Shown here: positions 17,111 to 25,524 of the stretch, in pieces
Position numbering within the stretch: the first letter of the stretch is position 1
Layout: each line of letters opens with the position of its first letter
NCBI RefSeq assembly: GCF_900536025.1
Contig: NZ_UNOZ01000013.1
Location: 248,001-312,000 of the forward strand
Reading direction: 5' to 3'
DNA from: Pseudomonas reidholzensis
GTDB taxonomy: Bacteria; Pseudomonadota; Gammaproteobacteria; Pseudomonadales; Pseudomonadaceae
Length of the DNA: 64,000 bases
The notes under the pieces: generated by a model
The model's input: the letters and a program-made list of their open reading frames with translations, nothing else
What the model was told of the DNA's origin: nothing
Databases searched by the model: none
Translations under genes and position numbers: made by a program

Positions 17111-18786
17111 GCCGCCTCCCGTTGCGCAACGCTCAGGCCCACTGCAATGGGGCGGACCCAAATTGGGATGCTGCTGAGGACGAACGTCTCGCCTTGGGCC
17201 ACGAGCAGCAGGGTGGTTCCCATTACATCGGCTACGGCTTCTGCTGCTGCCGGTGGTACCGCGTTGCCGATGCGCTCGCGCCATGCCTGGTCACTCAGGC
17301 CGTCCAGTTCCAGCTGTTCCTCTGGTTCAACCAGGCTCTGCAGCGCGGCCATTTCCAGTGTGGTGAAGGGGCGGTGCCAAGTGCCGTCCAGTGCTTCGAT
17401 GACGCAAGTGAGTCGGTCGTTGGCAGCCGGTAGCCGCGGATCGGCGACGCTCCAGCGGCCGTTGTCGTGGATGGCATTGGCGGATACGGCGCCGGTGTGC
17501 GTGTTCCAGTCGACAACGCCATAGTGGCCCCCGCCGTGATAGGCGTCTCCTTTGGTGCGGCGCATGCCTGGGCGTGGGTCTTGGACGGCGAATGCGCCTT
17601 GGCCGGTGGTGCTGCCAGCGATGACCGTGTTAGCGGCGCTGCTGTAGGGCGTGACCTGGTACTTGCCAAACCCCTTGCCGGTTCTTCGCGGATCAGCAAC
17701 GCTGAAGGTGCCTTGCCCTGGGCTTTTGACGCCGATCACGGCGCCGCTCGGATCTTCCCACCGGCGAACCCCGTATTGTTGATACTGCAGGGCGCCGGCC
17801 TTGCCGCGAGGGTCGGCGATCGAAAAGGCGCCATTGGTTGGGCTGGAGCGGCCGGCCACGGTGCCGACCGACTTCTCCCAATCGTTCACGCCAAGGTAGC
17901 CCGAGAAGGCTTCTGGCACGATCACGAAGTCACGTAAGTATCCGTCTTCGATCGCAAGGTCATTGAGGCTGCGCCAGTCCTTTCCTGCCTCCACAAGCGC
18001 AAGTCGTACCCACGTCTTCCACTGCAGTGCGGGGACGCGGTGCATGGGGCCTGCGGCTTCGACGTCGCCGGCCAGTGGCATGCGGCCGAGGATCTCCCCC
18101 ACTGCCCGTAGAGACTTCTGCTCAGGTTCGTAGAGGAACGCCGGCACCTTCTCGACATGGCGGCCGACCAGCAGGAAGCGCTTACGGCTCTGTGCCAGAT
18201 TGCCGATCCGACCGCAGTCGTGGGTGGTCTCAGCAACTGCATAGCCAAAGCTGGACAGCAGGCTGTTGATCTGGTCGAGCAGGTGGCGGCCACGGGTGGC
18301 GAGGCGTGGGACGTTCTCGAAAACCAGCAGTGGTACCGGGTCATCAGCCCAGGCTTCGCAGAACAGCCAGATGCAACGCAGGGTCAACTCGTTCAGTGCC
18401 TGATACTTCGGGGTCAGGCTCATCGTCTCGGACAGCAGGCCGCTTGCTCCCTTGCATGGAGAGCTGATGAAAACGGCATCGGGGCGCTGTCCGCCGGCAG
18501 CACGTCGGATGTCCTCCGGCGTGGCCTCCCGCCAACCTGGTGGCGGCTCCTTGCCGTGGAACCGGATGTACTGGTCGCGGGTGAACAGATCGATCAGTGT
18601 GCCCTTGACCCCTGAAAGACGCTCGAAATCCGCCAGGCCGGCGGGATCGACGTCCACCCCGCCGATGCACTGCCAATCGGCCTGCAGGTTGCCAACGATG
18701 GGTTTGGAGCGATTGAACCCCTTGGCTCCCCCGCCTAAGCCACAGCACATGTGGAAATGCTTCAGCGTGTGCTTGCGCAGAGTCAT
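17107..18786 (-). CDS. C5 cytosine DNA methyltransferase with repeated recognition-region units
   Basis: 559 aa. Motif I FHMCCGLGGGAKGF (11-24), catalytic Cys111 in SSPCKG, motif VI FENVPR (156-161), motif VIII QSRKRFLLVG, motif X RIGNAVPP. It methylates cytosine at C5, probably to protect phage DNA from host restriction. Unusual: residues about 305-451 contain four spaced copies of an [F/W]S[I/V]ADPR-like unit (ADPR or QDPR at 324, 364, 402, 448), each followed by glycine-rich, Tyr-containing sequence, in place of a simple target-recognition domain. Central gene of the leftward operon. Confidence 0.88.
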   Translation of the reverse strand: MTLRKHTLKHFHMCCGLGGGAKGFNRSKPIVGNLQADWQCIGGVDVDPAGLADFERLSGVKGTLIDLFTRDQYIRFHGKEPPPGWREATPEDIRRAAGGQRPDAVFISSPCKGASGLLSETMSLTPKYQALNELTLRCIWLFCEAWADDPVPLLVFENVPRLATRGRHLLDQINSLLSSFGYAVAETTHDCGRIGNLAQSRKRFLLVGRHVEKVPAFLYEPEQKSLRAVGEILGRMPLAGDVEAAGPMHRVPALQWKTWVRLALVEAGKDWRSLNDLAIEDGYLRDFVIVPEAFSGYLGVNDWEKSVGTVAGRSSPTNGAFSIADPRGKAGALQYQQYGVRRWEDPSGAVIGVKSPGQGTFSVADPRRTGKGFGKYQVTPYSSAANTVIAGSTTGQGAFAVQDPRPGMRRTKGDAYHGGGHYGVVDWNTHTGAVSANAIHDNGRWSVADPRLPAANDRLTCVIEALDGTWHRPFTTLEMAALQSLVEPEEQLELDGLSDQAWRERIGNAVPPAAAEAVADVMGTTLLLVAQGETFVLSSIPIWVRPIAVGLSVAQREAA

Positions 18787-19301
18787 GCTGCAGCCCCCGC
18801 AGTCGAACAGCTGGCAGGGGTATCCCGCAGTTGAGCGTGTATACGCTTAGCCAGCTCGTCCAGGGCCTCGGCGTGCTCTTCTGCTCGGTCTGCCTGAGCT
18901 GATGACTTAAGCGCTTTGAGGGTGCGCTGGGCCAGGCGCATCGTAGATGTAGCACTAACCAGGTTCTCGTAGTCCGCCCTGGTCACCGCTAATCCGGTAT
19001 AGGACATGATCCTAGCTTCGAGCTCGCCGATGCTGGCTTTGAGTGAGGTGATGCTGGCTTGGCGGGCGTTTAACAGCAGCGTGGTGGTCTGCTGAGTGCG
19101 CTGAAATTCTGAGCGCAGCTCATCTTGAGCCTGCATTGCTTCTTTGAGCTGCAGGTTCAGGGTTTGATCGCGGTGGCCTTTGCCAGCCTCAAAGCCTTCG
19201 GCGTAGGCCCGCCGGCGAGCTGTGGCAATCAAGAAGGGGAGGATAGTCAGGGTGACCAGCCAGAGAATACCGGCGCCGAGTGCGTACTGGTGAGGTTGCA
19301 T
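18783..19301 (-). CDS. Membrane-anchored coiled-coil protein
   Basis: 172 aa from ATG 19301 (GGAG nine bases upstream). One N-terminal membrane segment (YALGAGILWLVTLTILPFLI) followed by a long coiled coil (residues 45-110, rich in Q, E, L, A) and a helical C-terminus. Looks like a type II or N-in single-pass protein with a cytoplasmic coiled coil. Start of the methyltransferase overlaps its stop (ATGA). Function unknown. Confidence 0.6.
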   Translation of the reverse strand: MQPHQYALGAGILWLVTLTILPFLIATARRRAYAEGFEAGKGHRDQTLNLQLKEAMQAQDELRSEFQRTQQTTTLLLNARQASITSLKASIGELEARIMSYTGLAVTRADYENLVSATSTMRLAQRTLKALKSSAQADRAEEHAEALDELAKRIHAQLRDTPASCSTAGAAA

Positions 19302-19385
19302 GTGCTGTGCTCCAGTTTGGTCCGCCACCTTGCAAGGTGAGAGTCGGTGGCAGGCCGGGTGCCCCTGATGACCGGGGCCGTCGAA

Positions 19386-19634
19386 TCAAGCGCTTTGCGT
19401 GTTTTGATCAGCTTGGTTGTCGAGGTATTGGGCGAGGTTGTGCAGGTAGACCACGTGCTGTGCCTTCGCCGAGTTGTGCAGTTTGTTGAGCTTCAAATCG
19501 ATCGTGCCCTTGTTGATCAGCTCCCTGAAACGGCGGTCTGTTTTGATGTGAGGGAAGTAGTGTTCTCGCACAGCCGTGAGAGTCGGGCAGGGCGTGCTCC
19601 ACTGGCTGCGCAATTGCTCAAGCGTCTTGCTCAT
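19386..19634 (-). CDS. Second PrtN-like regulator
   Basis: 82 aa. The segment HYFPHIKTDRRFRELINKG, then TIDLKLNKLHNSAKAQHVVY and LHNLAQYLDNQADQ, aligns with the PrtN-like product at 15,270-15,545 (YF-HL, GxIxLxxxxL-x-SxKA-xxV, LAxYLDxQ). It is probably a helix-turn-helix DNA-binding protein. First gene after an 84-bp gap in the leftward operon; overlaps its upstream neighbour by ATGA. Confidence 0.65.
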   Translation of the reverse strand: MSKTLEQLRSQWSTPCPTLTAVREHYFPHIKTDRRFRELINKGTIDLKLNKLHNSAKAQHVVYLHNLAQYLDNQADQNTQSA

Positions 19635-20140
19635 GCTTGTTCCCCGTGCCCCTCTTTGGCAGGCCGGAGCTGGCCGCGCACGACTTCAGCCAAGTGGTCC
19701 TTGCAACTGCCTGTGGCTGCAGCGCAAATCTCGCCCTGCTCATTGGTCACGACCGCGCCGAACGGTAGCTTTGGGTTCGTTGTCGGGGTGATGAAAGCAA
19801 TGTGTCCGGCTTCCAGTACGTCGTTCACGCTGTCGAGCGCCTCCATCAGAGCGATGGCGCGCTCGGACAATTGCCCCGACTCACTGCGCCCGTTCGCCAT
19901 GTCCTCAAGGTGGTCGCGCAGGGCCATGTATTTGCCCGAGTCGTTGCGCGGGAGTGCTAGGGAAGCCGTAAGAGGCCCAATAGTGATTTTCAGCTGGTGA
20001 GTGTTCTGATCGTTCTCGACAGCGATCTGGGCGTCGACCGTCGTTTCAGGGCGCCGCAGCGCGCATGTGGTAGTGCCGCCGTTCTCGAGTGCTCTCTGGA
20101 GCAACATCACTCGGCTCAACGGGATAGTGAACTCGCTCAA
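19631..20140 (-). CDS. Early protein of unknown function
   Basis: 169 aa, soluble, without membrane segments or recognised motifs. The N-terminal half is beta-rich (LKITIGPLTASLALPR), the middle helical (RAIALMEALDSVNDVLEAGH), and the end contains AVVTNEQGEICAAATGSCKDHL. Overlaps both neighbours by 4 nt. Function unknown. Confidence 0.55.
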   Translation of the reverse strand: MSEFTIPLSRVMLLQRALENGGTTTCALRRPETTVDAQIAVENDQNTHQLKITIGPLTASLALPRNDSGKYMALRDHLEDMANGRSESGQLSERAIALMEALDSVNDVLEAGHIAFITPTTNPKLPFGAVVTNEQGEICAAATGSCKDHLAEVVRGQLRPAKEGHGEQA

Positions 20141-20307
20141 GCGGCACCTCCCATGAGCAGGCCCGGCACACCATGAGCGGTGCCAGTCGAAGTCACGACG
20201 ATGTGCAATCCGGTGCGGCGCTGAAAAGCGATGATCTTCTGGGGGCTATTGCACGTTGTAGGGTGGATAAGAACCGTGCCTGGTTCCTTGTGCTGTGCTG
20301 GTTTCAT
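20137..20307 (-). CDS. Small early protein, first gene of the leftward operon
   Basis: 56 aa from ATG 20307 (MKPAQHKEPGTVL), with CAGGAC upstream; a start further up would overlap the operators. Ends in HGVPGLLMGGAA and overlaps the next gene by ATGA. It lies about 40 bp after the operator-like repeats, so it should be the first repressor-controlled leftward gene. Function unknown. Confidence 0.5.
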   Translation of the reverse strand: MKPAQHKEPGTVLIHPTTCNSPQKIIAFQRRTGLHIVVTSTGTAHGVPGLLMGGAA

Positions 20308-20348
20308 TGGTCCGTGTCCTGTGAGAGAGGGGATGACACGGGGCGAAA

Positions 20349-20387
20349 TTAGCAAAAGCTAAAATATTGAGCAATAGCAAATGCTAA
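20349..20387. promoter_or_regulatory. Left operators of the prophage repressor
   Basis: Two palindromes, TTAGCAAAAGCTAA (20,349-20,362) and ATAGCAAATGCTAA (20,374-20,387), with centres 25 bp apart in an AT-rich stretch before the leftward operon. The same half-site TTAGCA occurs on the other side of the repressor gene (21,171-21,224). Confidence 0.75.
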
Positions 20388-20445
20388 ATATGTTGGGCGT
20401 GGCGATACCTGCCGGATGGCTGGTACCTACAGTTGAGGGGAGGGG

Positions 20446-21150
20446 TTAGAGCTTCTTAGCGTTCCACGCGAGCAGCACGCGGGCTTGAATGTGCATGCGG
20501 TCAATCATGGACACGTCGATGGTGATCGGCGGGTAGATTGGATTGTCGGAAATCATACGGAGCAGACCGCCTGTAAGGCGCTGGAGACGCTTGATGAAGA
20601 GATCTCCATCCAAAGTGAACACATAGATCGCATCGGTTTTAACCTCCGTGATTCCACGGTCAACCAGAAGTGAATCACCGTCCGCGAATGTGCCCGACAT
20701 GCTATCGCCGTCGCCTGTGATGATCGCCAGGTTTTCGACTTTCGAGAAGGTGAGCCCCTGCATCTTCAGCCAATCGAGGTGCACTGTCATGTCGTGGATG
20801 ACTTCGATGTGCATGTACGGGGCGGCTTTGCCAGGGCCCATTGATGCCGCGATGTCGAGATGCGGTATCAAAACGAAATTCTTGTCTTTGACTGGGCGCG
20901 CGGGAAGGGGGATCACGTTGTCGGAGGCCTTCGCTTTGGTGGCTTCCGATGGTGGTGATGTGAGGGTGCCAGAAGCGAGCCCGATCTTGACCTCAAGAGT
21001 GAGCGCAGCCTTCTCCCCCAGCTTGCGGTGGCCGTTCAGCAGCTGCGACAGGTACGACGCGTCCAGGTCATGAGCCTCGGCGAATTCCTTCTGGCTCATG
21101 GTCCCCATGATCTTGCGGAGGGAGGCGATACGCCTTTCATTGATATCCAT
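20446..21150 (-). CDS. CI-like repressor (HTH + S24 peptidase)
   Basis: 234 aa from ATG 21150 (MDINERRIASLRK). N-terminal helix-turn-helix (MSQKEFAEAHDLDASYLSQL, residues 18-37), linker, then a LexA/UmuD-like S24 domain with Ser150 in GDGDSMSGTFADGDSLLVDR and Lys187 in GDLFIKRLQ as the catalytic pair. Such repressors hold lysogeny and cleave themselves, or are inactivated, with RecA after DNA damage. The gene is flanked on both sides by related operators. Divergent from cro. Confidence 0.92.
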   Translation of the reverse strand: MDINERRIASLRKIMGTMSQKEFAEAHDLDASYLSQLLNGHRKLGEKAALTLEVKIGLASGTLTSPPSEATKAKASDNVIPLPARPVKDKNFVLIPHLDIAASMGPGKAAPYMHIEVIHDMTVHLDWLKMQGLTFSKVENLAIITGDGDSMSGTFADGDSLLVDRGITEVKTDAIYVFTLDGDLFIKRLQRLTGGLLRMISDNPIYPPITIDVSMIDRMHIQARVLLAWNAKKL

Positions 21151-21170
21151 ACGACGATGATTGCTTTCCG

Positions 21171-21224
21171 TTAGCAAACAGTAAATTACAAGGTGCTATT
21201 GCGTTGATAATTAGCAATTGCTAA
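21171..21224. promoter_or_regulatory. Right operators and cI/cro promoter region
   Basis: A perfect palindrome TTAGCAATTGCTAA (21,211-21,224) lies 23 bp before the cro start, and a half-site version TTAGCAAACAGTAA (21,171-21,184) lies near the repressor start. GGTGCTATTGCG between them may be a third weak site. They match the left operators. Confidence 0.75.
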
Positions 21225-21247
21225 TCTCGCCGCCAATGGAGGTGCCT

Positions 21248-21544
21248 ATGACACTCAGCGAGTACCTAAAAACGATGGATAAGCCCGGACTTGAGGTTTT
21301 TGCGCGTAGCTGCGGAACGTCGGTTGGCCAGCTGAAGCAAGTGGCCTACGGGAATCGGCGAGCGAGTGCGGGCTTGGCCGTCAGCCTGGATAGAGAAACG
21401 GCAGGGGCGATTCGCTGCGAGTTGCTGCGACCGGATATTGACTGGGCATACCTGAGGCAAGGCAGCGCGCCTGGGGAGGAAGTAAGCCGCGGCGCGGATG
21501 ATTTTCGCGGTGATGACCAATGCAGTAGCAGTAAAGAACGCTGA
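21248..21544 (+). CDS. cro: Cro/YdaS-like DNA-binding protein
   Basis: 98 aa from ATG 21248 with GGAGG upstream. Sequence MTLSEYLKTMDKPGLEVFAR, then SCGTSVGQLKQVAYGNRRAS, is the helix-turn-helix pattern of YdaS/Cro family antirepressors, followed by CELLRPDIDWAYLR, common in this family. It is divergent from the repressor and behind the right operator, so it should be the first rightward early gene. Confidence 0.85.
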   Translation: MTLSEYLKTMDKPGLEVFARSCGTSVGQLKQVAYGNRRASAGLAVSLDRETAGAIRCELLRPDIDWAYLRQGSAPGEEVSRGADDFRGDDQCSSSKER

Positions 21545-21639
21545 GCCGGGACTCTCACCTCCCGACTCAGCTATGAGGATGCAATGCACCACCACTCCCG
21601 TCATCCGGCGGGCTCTCACCACAAGATATGCCGGATGAC
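21540..21639. terminator. Two hairpins between cro and the CII-like gene
   Basis: Stem 1: GCTGAGCCGGG (21,540-21,550) with CCCGACTCAGC (21,561-21,571), one mismatch. Stem 2: GTCATCCGGC (21,600-21,609) with GCCGGATGAC (21,630-21,639). No long T run follows, so they may be antitermination or regulatory-RNA structures rather than simple terminators. Confidence 0.5.
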
Positions 21640-21751
21640 TGTTACCACATGCCGTGCCCGCACAGCACGCTAAGCACGGCACATCGGTCGTGGCTGTAGG
21701 ATAGGTCCTACCTATTCCTGTGGCTACACCGTTAATCGAGGTTTAACGGTT

Positions 21752-22240
21752 ATGAGTCGCATCAATACTCTGCCGGACAGCGGTCCGGCCCTTTCCCTAC
21801 GCCACGCGCTCTATCGCGCTGGTCGCGAATACAAAGGCGGTATCACCCGACTGGCTTTTGAGATGGGCATGGATCTGGATGCCCTGCAGAAGAAACTCAA
21901 ACACGACGAAGAACGCCGCTGGCTCACACCGGATGAACTGGAAGAGGTCCTGCAATGGACCTCCGACAAGCGTGTGCTCGATGCACTGGGGCGTGCTGCT
22001 GGAGTCGTCTGGTATCGCCCGCAGCCAGTGCCCGCCACCAATGAGCAGCTCAAGGCTGTCGCATTGTTGCTCGAGGAGGCAGCTCAGTTCGTCAGCAGCA
22101 TGCACGAAGGGGCCGCCGACAACGTATGGGAACTGCATGAGGTCCAGAATCTTGAGGCATGCGGCATCGATGTGATCCGTCAGGTCCTTGCCATCACGGC
22201 CGGTGCGCGTCAAGCGATGGAGGATGCTGCTCATGGCTGA
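21752..22240 (+). CDS. Phage regulatory CII family protein
   Basis: 162 aa. The N-terminal part SLRHALYRAGREYKGGITRL, then AFEMGMDLDALQKKLKHDEE and RRWLTPDELEEVLQWTSD, matches the P2/CP76-type CII family, helix-turn-helix regulators common in phages of pseudomonads. It likely tunes the early lytic/lysogenic choice or replication gene expression. The C-terminus is helical. It overlaps the following TraR-like gene by 8 nt. Confidence 0.75.
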   Translation: MSRINTLPDSGPALSLRHALYRAGREYKGGITRLAFEMGMDLDALQKKLKHDEERRWLTPDELEEVLQWTSDKRVLDALGRAAGVVWYRPQPVPATNEQLKAVALLLEEAAQFVSSMHEGAADNVWELHEVQNLEACGIDVIRQVLAITAGARQAMEDAAHG

Positions 22241-22436
22241 CGCCGTCGATTTCGCTAACGACCACGCCGAGTACTTCCTGCAGCTCTCACTGCAGCGACT
22301 TGCACGACTCCCTGAAAAGCCAAGCGCCCAGTTTTGCGAGGACTGCGAGGAACCGATCCCCTTGGCTCGTCAGCGGTCGGTTGCTGGTTGCGAAACCTGC
22401 ATCTGCTGCCAAGAGCTTCGGGAGCGTCGGAGATGA
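22233..22436 (+). CDS. TraR/DksA-type zinc-finger protein
   Basis: 67 aa; start 22233 chosen because GGAGG lies nine bases upstream. C-terminal C4 zinc finger FCEDCEEPIPLARQRS, then VAGCETCICCQELRERRR, as in phage TraR proteins, which mimic DksA-ppGpp by entering the RNA polymerase secondary channel and altering host promoter use. Overlaps the CII-like stop and, by ATGA, the primase start. Confidence 0.82.
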   Translation: MADAVDFANDHAEYFLQLSLQRLARLPEKPSAQFCEDCEEPIPLARQRSVAGCETCICCQELRERRR

Positions 22437-25198
22437 GCGAGCGCCCATCTACTGCCACAGCTGATTGGGCACGGCGCTACATTGAAACTTTCGGTCTTGC
22501 CCTAGTGCCCATTGAGCCTGGTGAGAAAGGGCCGAAGGGGCAGGGGTGGAACAAGCCTGGTGGCTATTTCACGGATGCCGATTCCGGCGAAGCATTCTGG
22601 AAAGCCAACCCCACTCACAACCTCGGCGTCGTTCTCGGCCCGAGTCGCATCTGTTCGCTCGACGTTGATAACGTCGCGATGACCCGCCAGTGCCTCCAGG
22701 CGACGCTTGGGATGGACCTGGATGCCCTCGCAGTTTCTTACCCGACAACGGTCGGAAACCCTGCGCGTTTCCGTATTCTGTTTCGCGTTCCTGATGGGGT
22801 TGAACTGACCCGACACTCGCTGGTGTGGCCGAATCCAACTGATCCTGACGGATCGATCTGGAAGGGCATCATGGTGCAGGTCAAAGCCGCTATGGACGCT
22901 GGTGACGCTGCCAAAGAAGCGATCCTGCGGGCGGCGGCTGATCCGTTCAAGAAAATCACCGTGTTCGAGCTGAGAGGCGGACTTGTCCAGGACGTGCTGC
23001 CGCCATCGATCCACCCTACCACCGGCAAACCGTACTTCTGGCGAAACCCTCCGTCCCCTGATGGTCTGCTAGACCTGCCGCCTGAGCTTTTGGCCATTTG
23101 GCAGGGGTGGGAGCAGTTCAAGCCTGATGCTGAGGCCTCTTGCCCTTGGCGCCCAAAACCCGCTGTCCCTCCGGCAGCCGCTAAGCCGAAGCCTCGGCTT
23201 GTGCCGCGACGTGACGGCCAAGAATTGCCGGAGGTCATTCCAGAATTCAATCGCTGCCATGACATTGCAACCCTGATCGAAGCTCATGGCTACAAGCGGA
23301 TGGACGGCAAGTGGCTGTGCCCGCAGAGCAGTAGCGGCGACCCGGGTGTCACCATCATCGACAAAAAGCTGTACTCGCACCACACCTCCGATCCGCTGGC
23401 CAACGGCCACAAGAACGACGCCTTCGATGTGTTCTGCATCCTGATGCACAACGGCGATCAGAAGGCAGCGACAAGGGCTGCTGCGAAGCTACTCGGCATT
23501 GATGCGAAGTCGCGCCCACCGGCACCTCCGCCCTTGGGCGAACTTCCCCATGCCCCAACGGTGGTCGAGCAGGCCGAGCAACTGCCAGCGGGTGACTGCG
23601 AAGACGAATGCCTGACCCACACCTCATCGGATGAGAGTGCCGCCAGCTCGGCCTCATCCTCGGCCCAGGGGGGTGAGGGGGTGGACGGCCTGGTGTTGAA
23701 GAGCGCGATGCGCCGGTTCGCCCTGGTCGAAGGCTCTACCAATGTGTGGGACCTCGACAAGGGCCAGTCGATGAAGCGGGCCGGCTTTGAAGCGTTGGTG
23801 GGGAAGCCCCTGGCTAAGCAGTGGATCGACCGGACTGACAAGAAGCTAGTTTCGCTCGATCAAGTGAAAGAGCTTGAGCAAGTGAAGCGCTTGGCGGCAA
23901 AGAAAGGAGGTGCGCTAAAGCTGGACCCCATCGAGCGGTACGTCTACATCGACGGCACCAAAGATGTCTGGGACCGGGAAAAGAAACGACGAATCCCTGA
24001 GGGCGCTGTGAAAATGGCCCTGGGCGACGAGTACAAGTGGTGGCTGAACAGCCAGGATCGGCGCGTTGTTGACGTCGACCATATCGTGTTCGACCCGACG
24101 ATGACCAAGGATCCAGCCGTTTACATCAACACGTTTGAGGGCTTGCCGCTTGAGCCTGTGCGGAATGATGAGGCTTGCGAGAACCTGCGCTGGCTTATCA
24201 GTTTCTTGTGCAATCACGACGCTGAAGCGCTGGGATGGCTGGTGAAGTGGCTTGCATACCCCCTGCAGAACATGGGCGCCAAGATGGATACGGCGGTGCT
24301 CTTCCACTCCACGATGGAAGGTTCGGGCAAGAGCCTCATGTTCGCTGATGTGATGGGGGAGCTCTACGGCCAGTACGGTGCAACGGTGGGGCAGACGCAG
24401 CTGGAGGGTAACTTCAACGCCTGGCAGAGCCGCAAGCTGTGGGCAGTATTCGAGGAAGTCGTCAGCCGCGACCAGCGCTACAACCAGGTGGGCAAGATCA
24501 AGCACATGATCACCGGCAAGACGGTGCGTATGGAGTCGAAATTCATAAACGGTTGGGAGGAAGCCAACCACATGAACTCCGCGTTCTTGAGCAACGAAAT
24601 CATGCCGTGGCCAATCAGTGAAGACGATCGACGCATGCTGGTGATGTGGCCGCTGGAGACTTTGCCGCCTGAGCGGCAGAAGGCTATCAGCCGAGAGCTA
24701 GCCAATGGTGGTGTCTCGGCGCTGTACGGTTGGTTGCTCGAGGTTGACCTGGGCGAATTCAACCAGCGTACGCGGCCCCCTAAAACAGAGGCTCGCCAAC
24801 GGCTGGTCGAGCTGAGCCGTACAGCCTGGCAAACCTTCTTCTATCTGTGGCGCGCTGGTGAGCTGGGGGGAGGGTTGTGGGGTTGCGCCCTGAGTACCGA
24901 CGTGTACGCGATGTTCATCGAGTGGTGTTCGCACAACCGGGAAAACGCCATGAGTCAGACCAAGTTCTCGCTGATGGTGAGCGCCAAGGTTGAGAAGACG
25001 CGGGCAATCCCCTGGACGGATGGCAACAACCGGCGGTTCGCCGCGTTCTTCTTCCCGAGCGATGGTGATCCTTCCCTGCCCCCATCCCTGAAGTCGGCCG
25101 AGCTGGGCAAGAACGTCGTTGAGTGGCGTGCCCGGGCGAAGCTGGCCGGCTGGAACGTGGACGGCTGGGACCATGTGAAAAGGGGGCTTGCAGCATGA
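22433..25198 (+). CDS. Primase-polymerase/helicase replication protein
   Basis: 921 aa from ATG 22433. The N-terminal prim-pol domain (residues 10-190) includes NLGVVLGPSRICSLDVDNV with the metal Asp pair. A middle part (260-520) has Pro-rich linkers and a GYKRMDGKWLCPQSSSGDPG zinc/primase-like segment. The C-terminal superfamily 3-like helicase (DUF5906 type) has Walker A STMEGSGKS, then KLWAVFEEV and AFLSNEIMPWPISEDDRRM. It combines primer synthesis and unwinding to start phage replication. An array of short repeats lies directly behind it. Confidence 0.88.
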   Translation: MSERPSTATADWARRYIETFGLALVPIEPGEKGPKGQGWNKPGGYFTDADSGEAFWKANPTHNLGVVLGPSRICSLDVDNVAMTRQCLQATLGMDLDALAVSYPTTVGNPARFRILFRVPDGVELTRHSLVWPNPTDPDGSIWKGIMVQVKAAMDAGDAAKEAILRAAADPFKKITVFELRGGLVQDVLPPSIHPTTGKPYFWRNPPSPDGLLDLPPELLAIWQGWEQFKPDAEASCPWRPKPAVPPAAAKPKPRLVPRRDGQELPEVIPEFNRCHDIATLIEAHGYKRMDGKWLCPQSSSGDPGVTIIDKKLYSHHTSDPLANGHKNDAFDVFCILMHNGDQKAATRAAAKLLGIDAKSRPPAPPPLGELPHAPTVVEQAEQLPAGDCEDECLTHTSSDESAASSASSSAQGGEGVDGLVLKSAMRRFALVEGSTNVWDLDKGQSMKRAGFEALVGKPLAKQWIDRTDKKLVSLDQVKELEQVKRLAAKKGGALKLDPIERYVYIDGTKDVWDREKKRRIPEGAVKMALGDEYKWWLNSQDRRVVDVDHIVFDPTMTKDPAVYINTFEGLPLEPVRNDEACENLRWLISFLCNHDAEALGWLVKWLAYPLQNMGAKMDTAVLFHSTMEGSGKSLMFADVMGELYGQYGATVGQTQLEGNFNAWQSRKLWAVFEEVVSRDQRYNQVGKIKHMITGKTVRMESKFINGWEEANHMNSAFLSNEIMPWPISEDDRRMLVMWPLETLPPERQKAISRELANGGVSALYGWLLEVDLGEFNQRTRPPKTEARQRLVELSRTAWQTFFYLWRAGELGGGLWGCALSTDVYAMFIEWCSHNRENAMSQTKFSLMVSAKVEKTRAIPWTDGNNRRFAAFFFPSDGDPSLPPSLKSAELGKNVVEWRARAKLAGWNVDGWDHVKRGLAA

Positions 25199-25368
25199 CT
25201 ACATCGCTAAGTGTGTTGGGTGTGTTGGGTTTGTGTTGGGTTCATTCGGGCAACTCAACACAGCGCGGATCCCCGGAATCATTGGCCTACAGGGTATGTG
25301 TGTTGGGTGTGTTGGGTTTTCTCTCGCGCGCGCATGCGCGTAATTTCTCAAGGCTTCATTCCCATTAG
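25195..25368 (+). CDS. Possible 57-aa product read through the repeat array
   Basis: Begins with an ATG overlapping the primase stop (ATGA) and encodes repeats of VLGVLG from the DNA repeats. Coding is doubtful: the composition follows the repeated decamer. A GTG-started frame 25,211-25,525 in the next frame, ending with TGATG at the next gene, is equally possible. Confidence 0.25.
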   Translation: MTTSLSVLGVLGLCWVHSGNSTQRGSPESLAYRVCVLGVLGFLSRAHARNFSRLHSH

Positions 25369-25500
25369 AAAAAAACTCTATGCGAGGACTGAAATACCCA
25401 ACAAACCCAACACACCCAACACACTTTCTTTTAATGCATTGATTTCATTGGTTTTTATCTGTGTTGGGTTTGTGTTGGGTTGCCGAAAAGTGTGTTGGGT
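25212..25500. repeat. Iteron-like array (TGTGTTGGGT), putative replication origin
   Basis: Eight direct copies of TGTGTTGGGT (25212, 25221, 25232, 25299, 25308, 25460, 25471, 25491) and two inverted copies (25405, 25414), plus an inverted variant at 25396. Several copies are spaced exactly 9 bp apart, so they overlap by one base. The central part (25,320-25,460) is AT-rich with a CGCGCGCGCATGCGCG palindrome. Location behind the helicase fits a replication origin bound by that protein. Confidence 0.7.
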
Positions 25501-25524
25501 GCGCAATTTAGGGGGGGCGCAGTG

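Noticed and set aside
25212..25500. CRISPR array
   Set aside because: Repeats are only 10 bp, irregularly spaced and in both orientations; no cas genes are present anywhere in the window.
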